A stretch of DNA of 64,000 nt from Mycolicibacterium lutetiense (GCF_017876775.1 NZ_JAGIOP010000002.1:3596001-3660000); one strand, 5' to 3'; positions 1 through 8,201 are shown, numbered from the stretch's first letter. Notes: generated by a model not told the origin, from the letters alone. Numbers and translations: made by a program.

Positions 1-784
1 TGCCCAACTCCGTCAACGACCGGTTCTGCGACAACGCGGCGCTGCTGCGGTGCGCCCGCGCCGCAGGCAGCCACTGTGACCGGTTTCGCCAGGCCAGCAC
101 CAACAGGACCACGGTCACGGCCACTTTCGCTGCCAAGATCCGGCCATAGCCGGTGGCCCACAACTCAGCGGGCGAGGTCAACTTGATCGCAGCCCCGGCC
201 ACGCCGGCGACCAGCAGCACCCCCACACACGACAGTGACAACTGCGAGAACCTGGGCAAAACCCTGGCCCACTGACCCCGGTGCGTCACCGTGAGCACCA
301 GCGCGGCCAGCACCCCGCACCACACCGCGGCGGCCAGTGCGTGCACCGCCACGGCGATACCCCCGACCGGGCTCTCCGAGAGATGCCCGGCCAGCGTCCT
401 GGCCGCCATACCGACCGCGGCGAGACCGACCGTCGCGACCGTCGTGGTCGCACCCCGCGGGGCCAGGATTGCCGCGCCGGCGACGATCAACGCGGCCGCG
501 ATACCAACCAGCCCCGAACGGCCCACAGTCGTATGGAGGCCGAAGTCAGTCAGGGTGCGCACGCCGACCTGCCAGAACCCGACGCCCGCGGTCTGCGCCG
601 CCTCCACCGTGAGTCGCACGACCTCGGCCAGCAGCCAGATCGTTGCGACCAACCCGAGCGGGCCCGCGGCCCGGCGGCTCAACTCGGCGCGGTAGCGGTC
701 GGACTCGAGCAGTGGCACCGCGGCCAGCCCAAGGGTGACGATGGCGGCGCAGTCGGCCAGCGCCCGGACCAGTGCTCCGGTCAC
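1..784 (-). CDS. CopD-family copper resistance membrane protein (3' end cut off)
   Basis: This frame starts with GTG at 784 and runs off the left edge, so at least 261 residues are visible and the C-terminus is missing. It is strongly hydrophobic, with about seven membrane segments separated by short loops. That fits the CopD domain, an inner-membrane partner of CopC in copper uptake or tolerance. The GTG overlaps the stop of the CopC gene by four bases (GTGA), so the two are translationally coupled at the end of a four-gene minus-strand cluster with YcnI. Family membership rests on the membrane pattern plus the CopC/YcnI context. A copper role is known for the family and inferred here. Confidence 0.75.
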   Translation of the reverse strand, partial: MTGALVRALADCAAIVTLGLAAVPLLESDRYRAELSRRAAGPLGLVATIWLLAEVVRLTVEAAQTAGVGFWQVGVRTLTDFGLHTTVGRSGLVGIAAALIVAGAAILAPRGATTTVATVGLAAVGMAARTLAGHLSESPVGGIAVAVHALAAAVWCGVLAALVLTVTHRGQWARVLPRFSQLSLSCVGVLLVAGVAGAAIKLTSPAELWATGYGRILAAKVAVTVVLLVLAWRNRSQWLPAARAHRSSAALSQNRSLTELG

Positions 785-1287
785 CGTTGACGCCGGACCG
801 CCCACCAGGCTCCGCCGCCGATCAGCACCACGGCGACCACCACGAACGGCCACACCACGATGCCGCCGTCGGATGGCGCAGGCGACGACGCGGCCGCTCC
901 CGGCGTACCGGTACCCGCGACCGTCAGGTCGAACGACCAGGAACCCGACACCACGTGCCCGTCGGCCGAGGTCGCGCGGTAGTTGACCGTGTACGTGCCG
1001 GCCGGGCCGAGCGGACGAACCCCGACGCTGAGCACCGCGCCGGCCACCGAGGGATCGCCCTCGGACCACAGGTTCTTATCCGGCCCGACCACCGTCATGT
1101 TGGCGAAGGCGGGCTGCAGTGCCTCGTTGAACGTGGCACTCACCCGCGGCGGCGAGCTGCTCAACGCGGAATGTTCGGCCGGATCGGCGGCAACCCGGGC
1201 CGCATGCGCGGACGCCCAAGGGGCTCCGAGCAAGGCGGAGGCGGCCAGCATCAGCGCGGTCAGCGTGGCCGCCAACAGCCGGCTCAT
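781..1287 (-). CDS. CopC-domain periplasmic copper-binding protein with C-terminal membrane anchor
   Basis: The protein has 168 residues. An N-terminal signal peptide ends near a SAHA site, giving a mature N-terminus that begins with His, the usual first copper ligand of CopC proteins. A compact beta-sandwich-type domain of about 95 residues follows, with the family pattern of short Ser-Pro-Pro and FNEAL segments. After a Pro/Ser-rich linker, one membrane helix ends in a basic tail, so the protein stays on the outer face of the membrane. The ATG at 1287 overlaps the YcnI stop (ATGA), and the end overlaps CopD. A much longer open frame reads upstream into the YcnI gene but has no similarity. 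CopC binds extracytoplasmic copper and passes it to CopD. Confidence 0.85.
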   Translation of the reverse strand: MSRLLAATLTALMLAASALLGAPWASAHAARVAADPAEHSALSSSPPRVSATFNEALQPAFANMTVVGPDKNLWSEGDPSVAGAVLSVGVRPLGPAGTYTVNYRATSADGHVVSGSWSFDLTVAGTGTPGAAASSPAPSDGGIVVWPFVVVAVVLIGGGAWWAVRRQR

Positions 1288-1937
1288 GACCGGCGCCGGT
1301 TCAGCAGGCCGGCGACCACAGCGACGGCTGCCAGGATCAGCGCCCCGCCGGCCAGCCAACGGGCCGAGTTGTCGGCACCGGCCGCGGGCTCCGCGGCGGC
1401 AGCGGCAGGCGCGGTGGGGCCCGCCGCGGAGGGCGCGCCGGTCAGGGCTAACTGCGGAGCCGGATGCTCGGGCTCGCTGCCATCGGGCAGAGGCGGCTGA
1501 TCCCAGCGGACCACGGAGCCGTCGGAGTCGGTCTGGGTGACCGGAAAGCTCGCCGTCGCCGCGTCGGGAAGCTTGACCGACACCCGGAACAGGGCGAACT
1601 GCTCGGGTGAGATGCCGACCCCGGGTGCCGCGGTCCACGTCACCGACCGGACCGTGCCCGCCGAGGTGTCACGGTCCAGCTTGGCGGTCCAGCCCGGCAT
1701 CACCTCGGTGCGGGCCGAGGTCACGTCGGGCAGGTCGACCTTCAATTGTGTTGTCCGCGCGCCGGTATCGGACTCACCGGGCACCCGGAAGGTGAGTACC
1801 GAGGTGGTCCCCGGAGTCGGATTGTCGGCGTCGACGTGGACATGGGCCCAGGCCGGTGCGGCGGTGAGCAGACCGGTAGCCGCTACCGCGGCGGTCGCGA
1901 AGAGGGCGCGCGAGGACGCCCCGGTGAAGGGTTGCAT
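1284..1937 (-). CDS. YcnI-family copper-associated exported protein
   Basis: The protein has 217 residues. The signal peptide is cut after AWA, leaving a mature protein that begins HVHVDADNPTPG; an N-terminal His is the copper ligand of the YcnI (DUF1775) domain. The domain covers about residues 35-165 and contains the Trp residues typical of the family. It is followed by an Ala/Pro-rich linker and a C-terminal membrane helix (about 190-210) ending in RRRS. The ATG at 1937 was chosen because the signal peptide starts there; a longer frame upstream has no SD sequence or signal. It overlaps the downstream CopC gene by four bases. YcnI-CopC-CopD clusters are common in actinobacteria and point to copper delivery or tolerance. 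Confidence 0.85.
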   Translation of the reverse strand: MQPFTGASSRALFATAAVAATGLLTAAPAWAHVHVDADNPTPGTTSVLTFRVPGESDTGARTTQLKVDLPDVTSARTEVMPGWTAKLDRDTSAGTVRSVTWTAAPGVGISPEQFALFRVSVKLPDAATASFPVTQTDSDGSVVRWDQPPLPDGSEPEHPAPQLALTGAPSAAGPTAPAAAAAEPAAGADNSARWLAGGALILAAVAVVAGLLNRRRS

Positions 1938-1974
1938 TCGAGAGTGTCTTTCTGGAGTTGATCGGGTCGGATGG

Positions 1975-2496
1975 TCAGGCTGAGACGCCGACCGGCGGAC
2001 CCCGATGAGACATGGAAGCGGCAAGGAGCAGGGCCGAGTGCAACGGCTGATCAGCGCTGCGTGCGGTAACGCAGTTCGTCGATCGCGGGGCGACGCGGCC
2101 GGCCCTGACCACCACGCGCACCACCCGCGAAACCGCTGCTGACAGGCGGGCGCCGCAGGCGATCAGGCCCGCGCCGAGCGATACCGCCGCCACATGCGCG
2201 CCGAACATCGCCAGACCGGGCGCGCCGTGCCCGTGACCGGCCGTGGCCAACAATCCGTGCGCCAGCAGCTGGCCGGTGCCCAGCAGGCCCCACAACACTG
2301 CGGTGCGGTGTGCGCTTCCCAGGGTCGCGGCGACCGTTCCCAATGTCGCGGCAAGGACCACGAGTTGGGCGGCCACTGCCCCGCCCGGCAGGGCGCCGCC
2401 GGCGACACCATGCGCGGCGATGGCCAACGCGGCCGTGAGTGAGCCGACGGCCGTACCGCGCAGCGGGGCTGCGGAGTCGGTACGGGCGACGGTCAT
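1975..2496 (-). CDS. Small polytopic membrane protein, first gene of the copper cluster
   Basis: The protein has 173 residues with about four hydrophobic helices in the first 125. A short His/Gly-rich loop (AGHGHGAPG) lies between helices three and four, and the tail is basic and ends near RGPPVGVSA. I do not recognise a named family. Actinobacterial membrane proteins with this His loop and RGPP tail commonly sit beside YcnI genes, so a role in metal handling is likely but unproven. The gap to YcnI is 37 bases and the gap from the upstream DUF6474-type gene is 9 bases, so it may be transcribed with either neighbour. Confidence 0.65.
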   Translation of the reverse strand: MTVARTDSAAPLRGTAVGSLTAALAIAAHGVAGGALPGGAVAAQLVVLAATLGTVAATLGSAHRTAVLWGLLGTGQLLAHGLLATAGHGHGAPGLAMFGAHVAAVSLGAGLIACGARLSAAVSRVVRVVVRAGRVAPRSTNCVTARSADQPLHSALLLAASMSHRGPPVGVSA

Positions 2497-2505
2497 GGAA
2501 CTGAG

Positions 2506-3162
2506 CTAGACCAACCCGAGCCGAGCCATCAGGTCGGCATCGATGCCGTCGAGTTGGGCGGCGATCGCGGCGTGAGCACCCCGACGGCGTGGAGTCGGCA
2601 TGTTCTCGGCGGCAGTCACTGCCGCGGCCAGATCGGTGAGCCGCTCGTTGATCGCCGCGACGAACTGCTTGGTCTCGGCGTCCTTGGGATTTCTCTCGGC
2701 CAGCTGTCGCAGCGTCTGCTCGGCCCCGGAAATCCGCGCGGACAACTCGGCGCCGTGCCCGGAGAACTGCCCCAGCTGGGCCAGCGGGACGCCGAGACGA
2801 TCGGCGCGACGCTCGTCCAGGGCGCCCCGGGCGGCCGTGGCGGCCCGGTAGATCAACGGCACGAGGACCGGTGCCAGCAAACGTGTGACGGTGAGTAGGC
2901 GGCGAATCCGGGTGGGGGAGAGCAGACGGCCCTCACGGGCTGCCTTCAACTCGGTTTCGGCCACTTTGAGGACATTTCGGTCGGTGTCCCGCTGCGCCCT
3001 GACCTGAGCTTTGAGGGCCCGTTGCGCAGACTTTTGATCAGACTTGATGCGACGGGCGTCATTCTTTGCGGTGAGCCGGGCTTCCAGCTTGGCCTTGGCC
3101 TTGATGGCGCGGGCTTCGGCGCGGCGGGTGGCGCGGCTTTTTCGTCGCGTGAACAGGCCCAT
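2506..3162 (-). CDS. DUF6474-type conserved protein (Rv3850 homologue)
   Basis: The protein has 218 residues, the length of M. tuberculosis Rv3850, which occupies the same place next to espR. The N-terminal half is very rich in Lys, Arg and Ala and is predicted as a long charged helix or coiled coil (about 5-85). A short hydrophobic stretch near LLAPVLVPLIYRA follows, then a second Ala-rich helical part. The ATG at 3162 was preferred over a start 14 codons upstream because it begins the conserved MGLFTRRKSR. No catalytic motif is visible and the function is unknown. The alternating charged helices suggest a structural or nucleic-acid-associated role, which is only a guess. Confidence 0.8.
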   Translation of the reverse strand: MGLFTRRKSRATRRAEARAIKAKAKLEARLTAKNDARRIKSDQKSAQRALKAQVRAQRDTDRNVLKVAETELKAAREGRLLSPTRIRRLLTVTRLLAPVLVPLIYRAATAARGALDERRADRLGVPLAQLGQFSGHGAELSARISGAEQTLRQLAERNPKDAETKQFVAAINERLTDLAAAVTAAENMPTPRRRGAHAAIAAQLDGIDADLMARLGLV

Positions 3163-3374
3163 TCCGGTTGCCTCCCGGTCAATTTGTCGTGTGTTCGTGG
3201 TCACCGCAGAACTGCTGCAGACCCACAGTATCGTCCGATCGATTTGCTCCGCCGCGGCTCCCCGCGATGAGCACGGGTAAACGTGCCAGCTAGCAAATTT
3301 GAGCTGCTCGGTTGTGTAAGAATCAAATTCATAATTCGAAGCTGTTGGGCGGTGCGCGAAAGGGTGGTGAAAAC
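3163..3374. promoter_or_regulatory. Divergent intergenic region with AT-rich dyad
   Basis: These 212 bases separate two divergent genes and should hold both promoters. In an otherwise GC-rich window, 3291-3345 is markedly AT-rich. A dyad, CAGCT at 3287-3291 and AGCTG at 3302-3306, surrounds CAAATTTG at 3294-3301. The reverse strand of 3291-3297 reads TTTGCTA, which matches the half-site described for EspR (TTTGC followed by a pyrimidine and a purine). No binding has been shown. Confidence 0.35.
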
Positions 3375-4520
3375 GTGCGTTCGCGGTTGCGCGTCGCCGC
3401 CTCGACCGGTCTGGTGCTAACGGGCCTGATCACCGCCGGTGTCGGAGGGGCATTGGCATTTGCCGATCCCGATCGGGGTCGGCCTGACGGCGGTCAGGGA
3501 TCGTCGAGCAGCGCCGGGAACGGCCACGATGGGCATGGCGGCAAGGACCACGGTCACGGCCATTCCCACGATGGTGACGACCACGGCGAAAACGAAGGCG
3601 GCACCGGCTCGTCGGGCACGCGCACGTCCGGTAAGCCCACCCGCCATCCGACCACCAAGCCGACCAAGACCACGGGCCGGCCGACCAAGACCACCGGCAA
3701 ACCTTCTGAAACCGGAGAACCCACCCACACCGGGCAACCGTCCGGCTCTCAGACACCGTCGCCAAGCGGGACCGAGACAACCAAGCCGACCGAGACGACC
3801 AAGCCGACCGAGACGACCAAGCCGACCGAGACGACCAGGTCGACGACCGAGACCACCGAGACGACCACCGAGACCACCGAGACGACGACCGAGACGACCC
3901 GGACGACCACAGAGACGACCCACACGACCACAGAGACCACCAAGACGACCGCGACGACCACAGAGACCACCAAGACGACCGCGACGACCTCCTCCGGAAC
4001 GACCGAGACCACCCCGACCTTCGTCGACGATGTTCGCTTCGGTGGTGGCGGGGGCGGCGGGGTCCTGTCGATGTTCGACTCGCTGCACCCACCGGAGATG
4101 CAATTGCCCGACCAGGCCGTGGCACCTCCACCCGGCCTGGCCGCAGCGGCCGGAGTGCCCCCGATCGCAGTTCCGGTCGTCGTCCTGCCGGTGATCGTGC
4201 CGCCGCTCGCGGTGCCATTGGGCGCTCCAGGCGCTGACGGCGGGCCGCAGTACGGGCCACGGTCGGGACCTGACGTGCGACCCAACACCAAGATGCGCAT
4301 CGAGCCGGTCGCTGTCGGCTTGGACGCGTCGACGCCGGTGGCCTTCCGGGCCGGGTACGCGGATTACCTGCGCGTGGCGAGCACAAAGGACCTCGTGGTC
4401 GTGGCGCTGCCCGGGCTTACCGGGATGATGGCCCTGACCGGTCTGGGCGGGCTGGTGGGTTTCCGGCAGGCGAAAGCCGGCCGTACGGTCCCAATCGACG
4501 CCACTCGGTTCATGCGTTAG
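3375..4520 (+). CDS. Exported Thr-rich repeat protein with C-terminal membrane segment
   Basis: Starting at the GTG at 3375, after the purine-rich GGTGGTGAAAAC, the product has 381 residues and an obvious signal peptide (RSRLRVAAS to ALAFA). The mature protein opens with a His/Asp/Gly-rich stretch (about 45-85) that could bind metal. A long Thr/Glu/Lys/Pro region of imperfect ETT-containing repeats (about 90-215) follows, then a Pro/Val-rich part. The C-terminus is a hydrophobic segment preceded by LPGLTG and followed by FRQAKAGR. This layout resembles a wall- or membrane-anchored stalk protein, and the Thr-rich part is a likely O-mannosylation target. An alternative start lies 21 codons upstream. 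The gene precedes the ImmA-like gene by 58 bases. Function is unknown. Confidence 0.75.
   Translation: MRSRLRVAASTGLVLTGLITAGVGGALAFADPDRGRPDGGQGSSSSAGNGHDGHGGKDHGHGHSHDGDDHGENEGGTGSSGTRTSGKPTRHPTTKPTKTTGRPTKTTGKPSETGEPTHTGQPSGSQTPSPSGTETTKPTETTKPTETTKPTETTRSTTETTETTTETTETTTETTRTTTETTHTTTETTKTTATTTETTKTTATTSSGTTETTPTFVDDVRFGGGGGGGVLSMFDSLHPPEMQLPDQAVAPPPGLAAAAGVPPIAVPVVVLPVIVPPLAVPLGAPGADGGPQYGPRSGPDVRPNTKMRIEPVAVGLDASTPVAFRAGYADYLRVASTKDLVVVALPGLTGMMALTGLGGLVGFRQAKAGRTVPIDATRFMR
3771..4014 (+). repeat. Tandem repeats encoding the Thr/Glu stalk
   Basis: The first part is three near-identical 18-base units reading ACCGAGACGACCAAGCCG (TETTKP). It then degenerates into 15- to 24-base units built from ACCGAGAC(G/C)ACC. 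All units keep the reading frame. It is an in-gene microsatellite-like tract, prone to length change, and not a CRISPR because there are no unique spacers. Confidence 0.85.
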
Positions 4521-4578
4521 AGGCGAACTGGGAGAATCCAGATGGAGTTGTCCGGCTAGGAAAGGGTGAGGGGGGGAC

Positions 4579-5070
4579 ATGTCCGCCAGTCGAAGCGTCA
4601 CGCGTGCCGTCAACGAGGTGCTCGACCTCGCCCCGCGAAGGGGTGAAGTCACGTTGACCCGCCTGGTCGACGCGGTGGCCGAGGACCGCGGCAGGCCGAT
4701 CGAGTTGAGCATGGCCGAGCTTCCGACCGGTGTCTGCGGGCAGTGGCGGCAATACGCCGACCGCGATGTGTTCCTGATCCAGCAGGGGTTACCGGCATGG
4801 GATCGCACGCTGGCACACGAGCTCGGTCATCTGGTCCTTGGCCACGAAGGCATTTCGATCGTTGATGCGGCCGCGGCAACAGTCGAGGTGGCGACCTCGG
4901 ACCTGATCAGCTACATGCTCAATCAGCGCACCGGCTGCATGGGGCCCAACGGTGAGGACATCGAGCAGGAGGCCGAGGACTTCGCCGCGCTGCTGCTCTA
5001 CCGCCTCGGCCGGCTGCCGTCCGACCGGTCTTCGATCGTGCAGGTTCGCCTCGGAGAGGCGTTTGGTTGA
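4579..5070 (+). CDS. ImmA/IrrE-like zinc metallopeptidase
   Basis: The protein has 163 residues. The zincin motif HELGH sits at residues 80-84 and continues LVLGHE. A second acidic patch, EQEAEDFAALLL (129-140), matches the ExEAxxFAxxLL signature of ImmA/IrrE (DUF955-type) peptidases and supplies the third zinc ligand, probably E131. ImmA enzymes cleave partner XRE-type repressors. The ATG at 4579 follows a G-rich stretch ending AGGGGGGGAC. The stop overlaps the TTG start of the following membrane protein by four bases, so the two are translationally coupled, and espR, an XRE-family gene, converges on the pair. A protease acting on an HTH regulator is the natural inference. No substrate is shown by the sequence. 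Confidence 0.8.
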   Translation: MSASRSVTRAVNEVLDLAPRRGEVTLTRLVDAVAEDRGRPIELSMAELPTGVCGQWRQYADRDVFLIQQGLPAWDRTLAHELGHLVLGHEGISIVDAAAATVEVATSDLISYMLNQRTGCMGPNGEDIEQEAEDFAALLLYRLGRLPSDRSSIVQVRLGEAFG

Positions 5071-6179
5071 TCGTCTGGGTAATTGCCGGCCTGCTCGGCC
5101 TGGCTACCGGCCTGCGCATCGGTTGGGCTCTGGTCAACAAGCAATCCCTGGTGAGCTCCGCGATGATCCTGTCGTTGGGCAGCCTCGGCGTGGTGGCCGC
5201 GCTCAACTGGCAGCCTCTCGCCCTGCTGATCGACACGGTGGTGCACTGGCCGAACATCGCGGCCGGCCTGAGCCAGGTGGCGCTGATCGCCTGTGCCGCA
5301 GGCAGTTGCGTCATGATCACGACCGCATCCTCGGGCTATTCGGCCACCCTCACCCGGCGTATCGCGCTGATCCAGTACAGCATCGCCGGTGTCGTCGTCC
5401 TGGTCAGCCTGGTGATCTTCTTCCGCGCCGGGCGGCAACCGGAGATGTCGCCCGCGGAGTATCTGAGGCGGGATCTCGGATCGCACGGTGCCTCGTGGCT
5501 GCTGCCACTGCTCTACGTGTTTCTGGCGCTCACCCTGGTGGTCTGGGCCGGCCTGCGCTACTCGAACCGCAGTCGGCGGGGGCGGGCGCTGTTCCTGTTC
5601 ACCGTCGGCATGGTGCTGATCGTGGCTGCCAGCGGCTTCGTCCTGCTCAGGACCGCGGGGCGGTCCGAACCCGTCGGCGTCGGTGCCGCGGCCACCCTCC
5701 TCGGTTGCGCGATGGTGGTCGTTGCCGCCGGATCGCTGCTGCCGAGTGTCGAAGACTGGTTCGGTGCACGCCAGGAACTGCGGACCATCAAGCCGCTGCT
5801 GAATGAACTGGCCCAGCGTCAACCCGACGTGGGGATCGGCGTGCGTCCGCGCGGACCGTTGGTGTTCCGCGTCGCCGAACGAATGTCGCTGATCTCGGAT
5901 GCGCTCTATCTGGAGGCCACCGCTGCCGACGGGCGGCACAGATCGGAAGCATCAAGTGACACAACGCAATCGGGGGATGCCGAGCGACCTCAGGTACCAC
6001 CCCGGGATCAGGCGGAGGCCATCGCAGAGTGGATCTACGACACCCGCGAGGGCGACAAGAATTCGGTGTTCCCGGGGCTGGTCTGGTTGAGCCAGCCCGA
6101 ATCGTATTCCGATCGGGAATGGATTCTGGCGATTGCCGAGCAGTACCGGGAATTGGACCGCGCGGCGGCGCGCAGCTAA
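5067..6179 (+). CDS. MAB_1171c-type (DUF6545) polytopic membrane protein
   Basis: The protein has 370 residues and a TTG start overlapping the preceding stop (TTGA). Seven or so membrane helices fill residues 1-225. A cytoplasmic C-terminal domain (about 230-370) follows and contains WFGARQELRTIKPLL, the most conserved stretch of the MAB_1171c family. These proteins are labelled putative transporters, but no transport has been demonstrated. They recur in actinobacteria next to ImmA/IrrE peptidase and XRE regulator genes, as here. The soluble tail ends with a conserved DREWILAIAEQYRELD helix. It may act as a membrane sensor for the peptidase; this is inference from gene order. Confidence 0.75.
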   Translation: MIVWVIAGLLGLATGLRIGWALVNKQSLVSSAMILSLGSLGVVAALNWQPLALLIDTVVHWPNIAAGLSQVALIACAAGSCVMITTASSGYSATLTRRIALIQYSIAGVVVLVSLVIFFRAGRQPEMSPAEYLRRDLGSHGASWLLPLLYVFLALTLVVWAGLRYSNRSRRGRALFLFTVGMVLIVAASGFVLLRTAGRSEPVGVGAAATLLGCAMVVVAAGSLLPSVEDWFGARQELRTIKPLLNELAQRQPDVGIGVRPRGPLVFRVAERMSLISDALYLEATAADGRHRSEASSDTTQSGDAERPQVPPRDQAEAIAEWIYDTREGDKNSVFPGLVWLSQPESYSDREWILAIAEQYRELDRAAARS

Positions 6180-6198
6180 AGCCCGCGCGAGTGGGCTT
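6179..6198 (+). terminator. Weak hairpin between convergent genes
   Basis: AAGCCC at 6179-6184 pairs with GGGCTT at 6193-6198 around an eight-base loop, directly after the membrane-protein stop. It may serve as a terminator. No T tract follows. Confidence 0.35.
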
Positions 6199-6231
6199 CA
6201 GCGCGCGAAGGTGCCGGCCGAAACCGACGAA

Positions 6232-6630
6232 TCATCCGTCGAGGTGTTCCCGGCGGCGCAGTTCATCGACCTTCTGCGCCAGATCCTGCTGAGCTTCGTT
6301 GGACAGTCCGACGGTACGGGCGGCGATCCGGCGGATCCCCTCGTCACGCATGCTGGCCAGCCAGGTCAATTCCTTGTCGAGCTTCTCGTAGTACTCGTCG
6401 TCAGTGAAGTAAGCCGGCTTGATCCGGAAGAAGTTGGCAAGTGCGGTCATGGTTGCCGCTGACGGGTTGGTCCGGTTGCCCGAACGGAGCTGCGACAGGT
6501 AAGGGGCTGACATGGTGACGCCCTCGGACTTCAGTGCGGCGATCACCTCGGCAGACGTGTGCGGTCCCCGGCCGGGTGGATAAACCGTATCGAACAGGCG
6601 GTTTAGGCGGGCGGCGAACGTCTTGCTCAT
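6232..6630 (-). CDS. espR: EspR, XRE-family nucleoid-associated regulator
   Basis: The protein has 132 residues, identical in length to M. tuberculosis EspR (Rv3849), and the gene lies between the same neighbours. It starts MSKTFAARLNRLFDTVYPPG. The helix-turn-helix occupies about residues 25-75, including SAPYLSQLRSGNRTNPS. The C-terminal helices that dimerise in EspR follow (DDEYYEKLDKELTWLASM and onward). The ATG at 6630 has a good SD (GGAGGTC, 7 bases before). EspR binds DNA as dimers of dimers, acts genome-wide on cell-wall and ESX-1-linked genes, and has been reported as a DNA-organising protein. The neighbouring ImmA-like peptidase makes controlled proteolysis of this or a related HTH protein worth testing. 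Confidence 0.92.
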   Translation of the reverse strand: MSKTFAARLNRLFDTVYPPGRGPHTSAEVIAALKSEGVTMSAPYLSQLRSGNRTNPSAATMTALANFFRIKPAYFTDDEYYEKLDKELTWLASMRDEGIRRIAARTVGLSNEAQQDLAQKVDELRRREHLDG

Positions 6631-6687
6631 CGATTTGACCTCCACATGGATCTTGAGCGGTACGAATAGGCGGCGTATTTGCTGACT

Positions 6688-6716
6688 ATCGTAGCGAGTG
6701 TTGTGACGACAACCAA
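6688..6716 (-). promoter_or_regulatory. Candidate espR promoter with operator-like palindrome
   Basis: On the minus strand, TTGGTT (6711-6716) and TACGAT (6688-6693) are spaced by 17 bases, 58 bases before the espR ATG. The spacer contains a GTTGT/ACAAC dyad (6700-6713). A TTTGCTG, matching the EspR half-site, lies just downstream at 6678-6684, consistent with autoregulation. Confidence 0.4.
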
Positions 6717-7515
6717 GTGCAAACGCCACAAAAGTTAAACTGGCTTTGCGTTTGGGGCGTTCCCGCTGCGGATACCGCAGCCTTCGCCGCACGGGGGCAG
6801 CGGGATTGTGCCGTCCGACAATGCAAAAGGTGACGGCTGCGTTGTATTGGATGCGATGAGCTGCGGGCACAGGGGTGCCCGATCATGAGCAACTTCTTGG
6901 CCGGCAACCGAGACGGTGCCGTGACTAGCGGACTCGGATATTTGCTAGAGTGCGGGATCCGGGTCGCGCGGGATGGTGCACGACGCCGTCGTCGGACAAC
7001 GTTGGAACACGTTACAGGTGGGGCGGTGGAATGCCTGTCAACCCCCTTGCGCGCGATAGCCAGACAGGCCTGGACGGATTGTGACTCCGATTCCGGAAGG
7101 CGGTTGCGGGGTGGAAACGGGCGGAGGTTTCCGGCGTCGCCGGACAATGGCCGGTACAAATGCGGCGGCGGCGACGGTTGCGGCGTGTCAGTACGGCTAT
7201 CTCGAGTGGGGTCGCCGATCTCGCCGATCCTGCTGAGACGCTGATGCCTGCGTCTGCGGACATGGCGACCTTTCGACACACCGCGATACCTGCCGCTCGC
7301 GCGGCTTTACCTATACATACGGTCGAAGGTGTCGCCCACCGCATCGCAGGCTGTCGGCCGGGCTCAAGGGCAGCGTGTCGACGCGACGATTGCGGGCTTC
7401 CGCCCTCCGCTGATCAAGAGCACACTAACCGTTGTCCGTCCGGTGCGCTAGGTTTCTTCCCCATTTCCGGTAGCCGGATTCTCCTTGCCGGAGAGGGTTG
7501 CCGCTGCTGGCGCAC
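6717..7515. other. Long non-coding stretch upstream of espR
   Basis: About 800 bases with no convincing gene. Open frames here lack the third-base GC bias of the neighbours and have no recognisable domain. A second EspR-like half-site, TTTGCTA, lies at 6941-6947 beside a TATTTGCTAGAGT promoter-like stretch. The length and the two half-sites suggest an extended control region or an untranslated RNA, but no structure stands out. Confidence 0.5.
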
Positions 7516-8052
7516 TCACGCTGCCAACAGCATCGCCAGGATCGCGGTGTCGGGATGACTGATCGGGTCGACACCCACCCTGCTGACCATCGACGTGACC
7601 GTGCCGTCAGATTCGGCTTCCACCCAGGCCGCACGGTGTTCCAGTCCGAGATATGGAAGCCCGGGCAGTAACACGCAACCCGAAGCGGCGCCGGTGCACT
7701 CGGGAAGTGACGGCGTTGTCTCCGACGGCGGATGCAGCATCAGTAGTGCCGGGGGTTGATGGTCGGCGAAGTACCCGGGCGGAACCGCGGACTCGCCGAC
7801 TACCGGCCCCTCTGCGATGACGATGCCGACCGTGCCGGGACGGGGTTCCTCAGGCAATTCCTCTCGAACGCCGAAAATTGTTGTGGTGGAGAGCAATCCA
7901 GGTAGCGAGGCGACCCGGACGGTGACCATCAGAAGCTGCGCCCATTCTTTGGTGGAGTCGGGCCATCGGCCGATCACCACAAACCCTTTGAGCGCACCGC
8001 CGGAATGAAAGGGGGCGATCTCTATCGCCCGGCCGGACCCCGTCGTATCCAT
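7516..8052 (-). CDS. Conserved protein, Rv3847 homologue
   Basis: The protein has 178 residues, close to M. tuberculosis Rv3847 (177), and the gene occupies the same place next to sodA. It begins MDTTGSGRAIEIAPFHSG; the ATG at 8052 has a strong SD (GGAGGCGAT). A longer frame upstream is rejected because it lacks an SD. The sequence shows a mixed beta-rich soluble protein with no signal peptide, no membrane segment and no catalytic motif I can name. The repeated Pro-Gly turns and the VVIGRWPDSTKEWAQLLMVTVRVASLPG core suggest one compact domain. The function is unknown. Confidence 0.8.
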   Translation of the reverse strand: MDTTGSGRAIEIAPFHSGGALKGFVVIGRWPDSTKEWAQLLMVTVRVASLPGLLSTTTIFGVREELPEEPRPGTVGIVIAEGPVVGESAVPPGYFADHQPPALLMLHPPSETTPSLPECTGAASGCVLLPGLPYLGLEHRAAWVEAESDGTVTSMVSRVGVDPISHPDTAILAMLLAA

Positions 8053-8201
8053 ATCGCCTCCGGGACATCGATGTTGGCTCGCCGGCTGGCCGGCACTCCG
8101 ACACGTCTGTGGGTCGATCAGTTCAGAATGCGGCAGCAGCGGGAGTGGTGCAAGGCGACACGGGATCCGGCCCGATAACGAGTCGGCCAAGAAACGAGGG
8201 C

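Noticed and set aside
3771..4014. A possible CRISPR array
   Set aside because: The repeats are contiguous 15- to 24-base coding units with no unique spacers and keep the Thr-rich frame.
6885..7244. 119-codon open frame upstream of espR
   Set aside because: Arg/Gly-rich, no domain, no SD and no GC third-base bias like real genes nearby.
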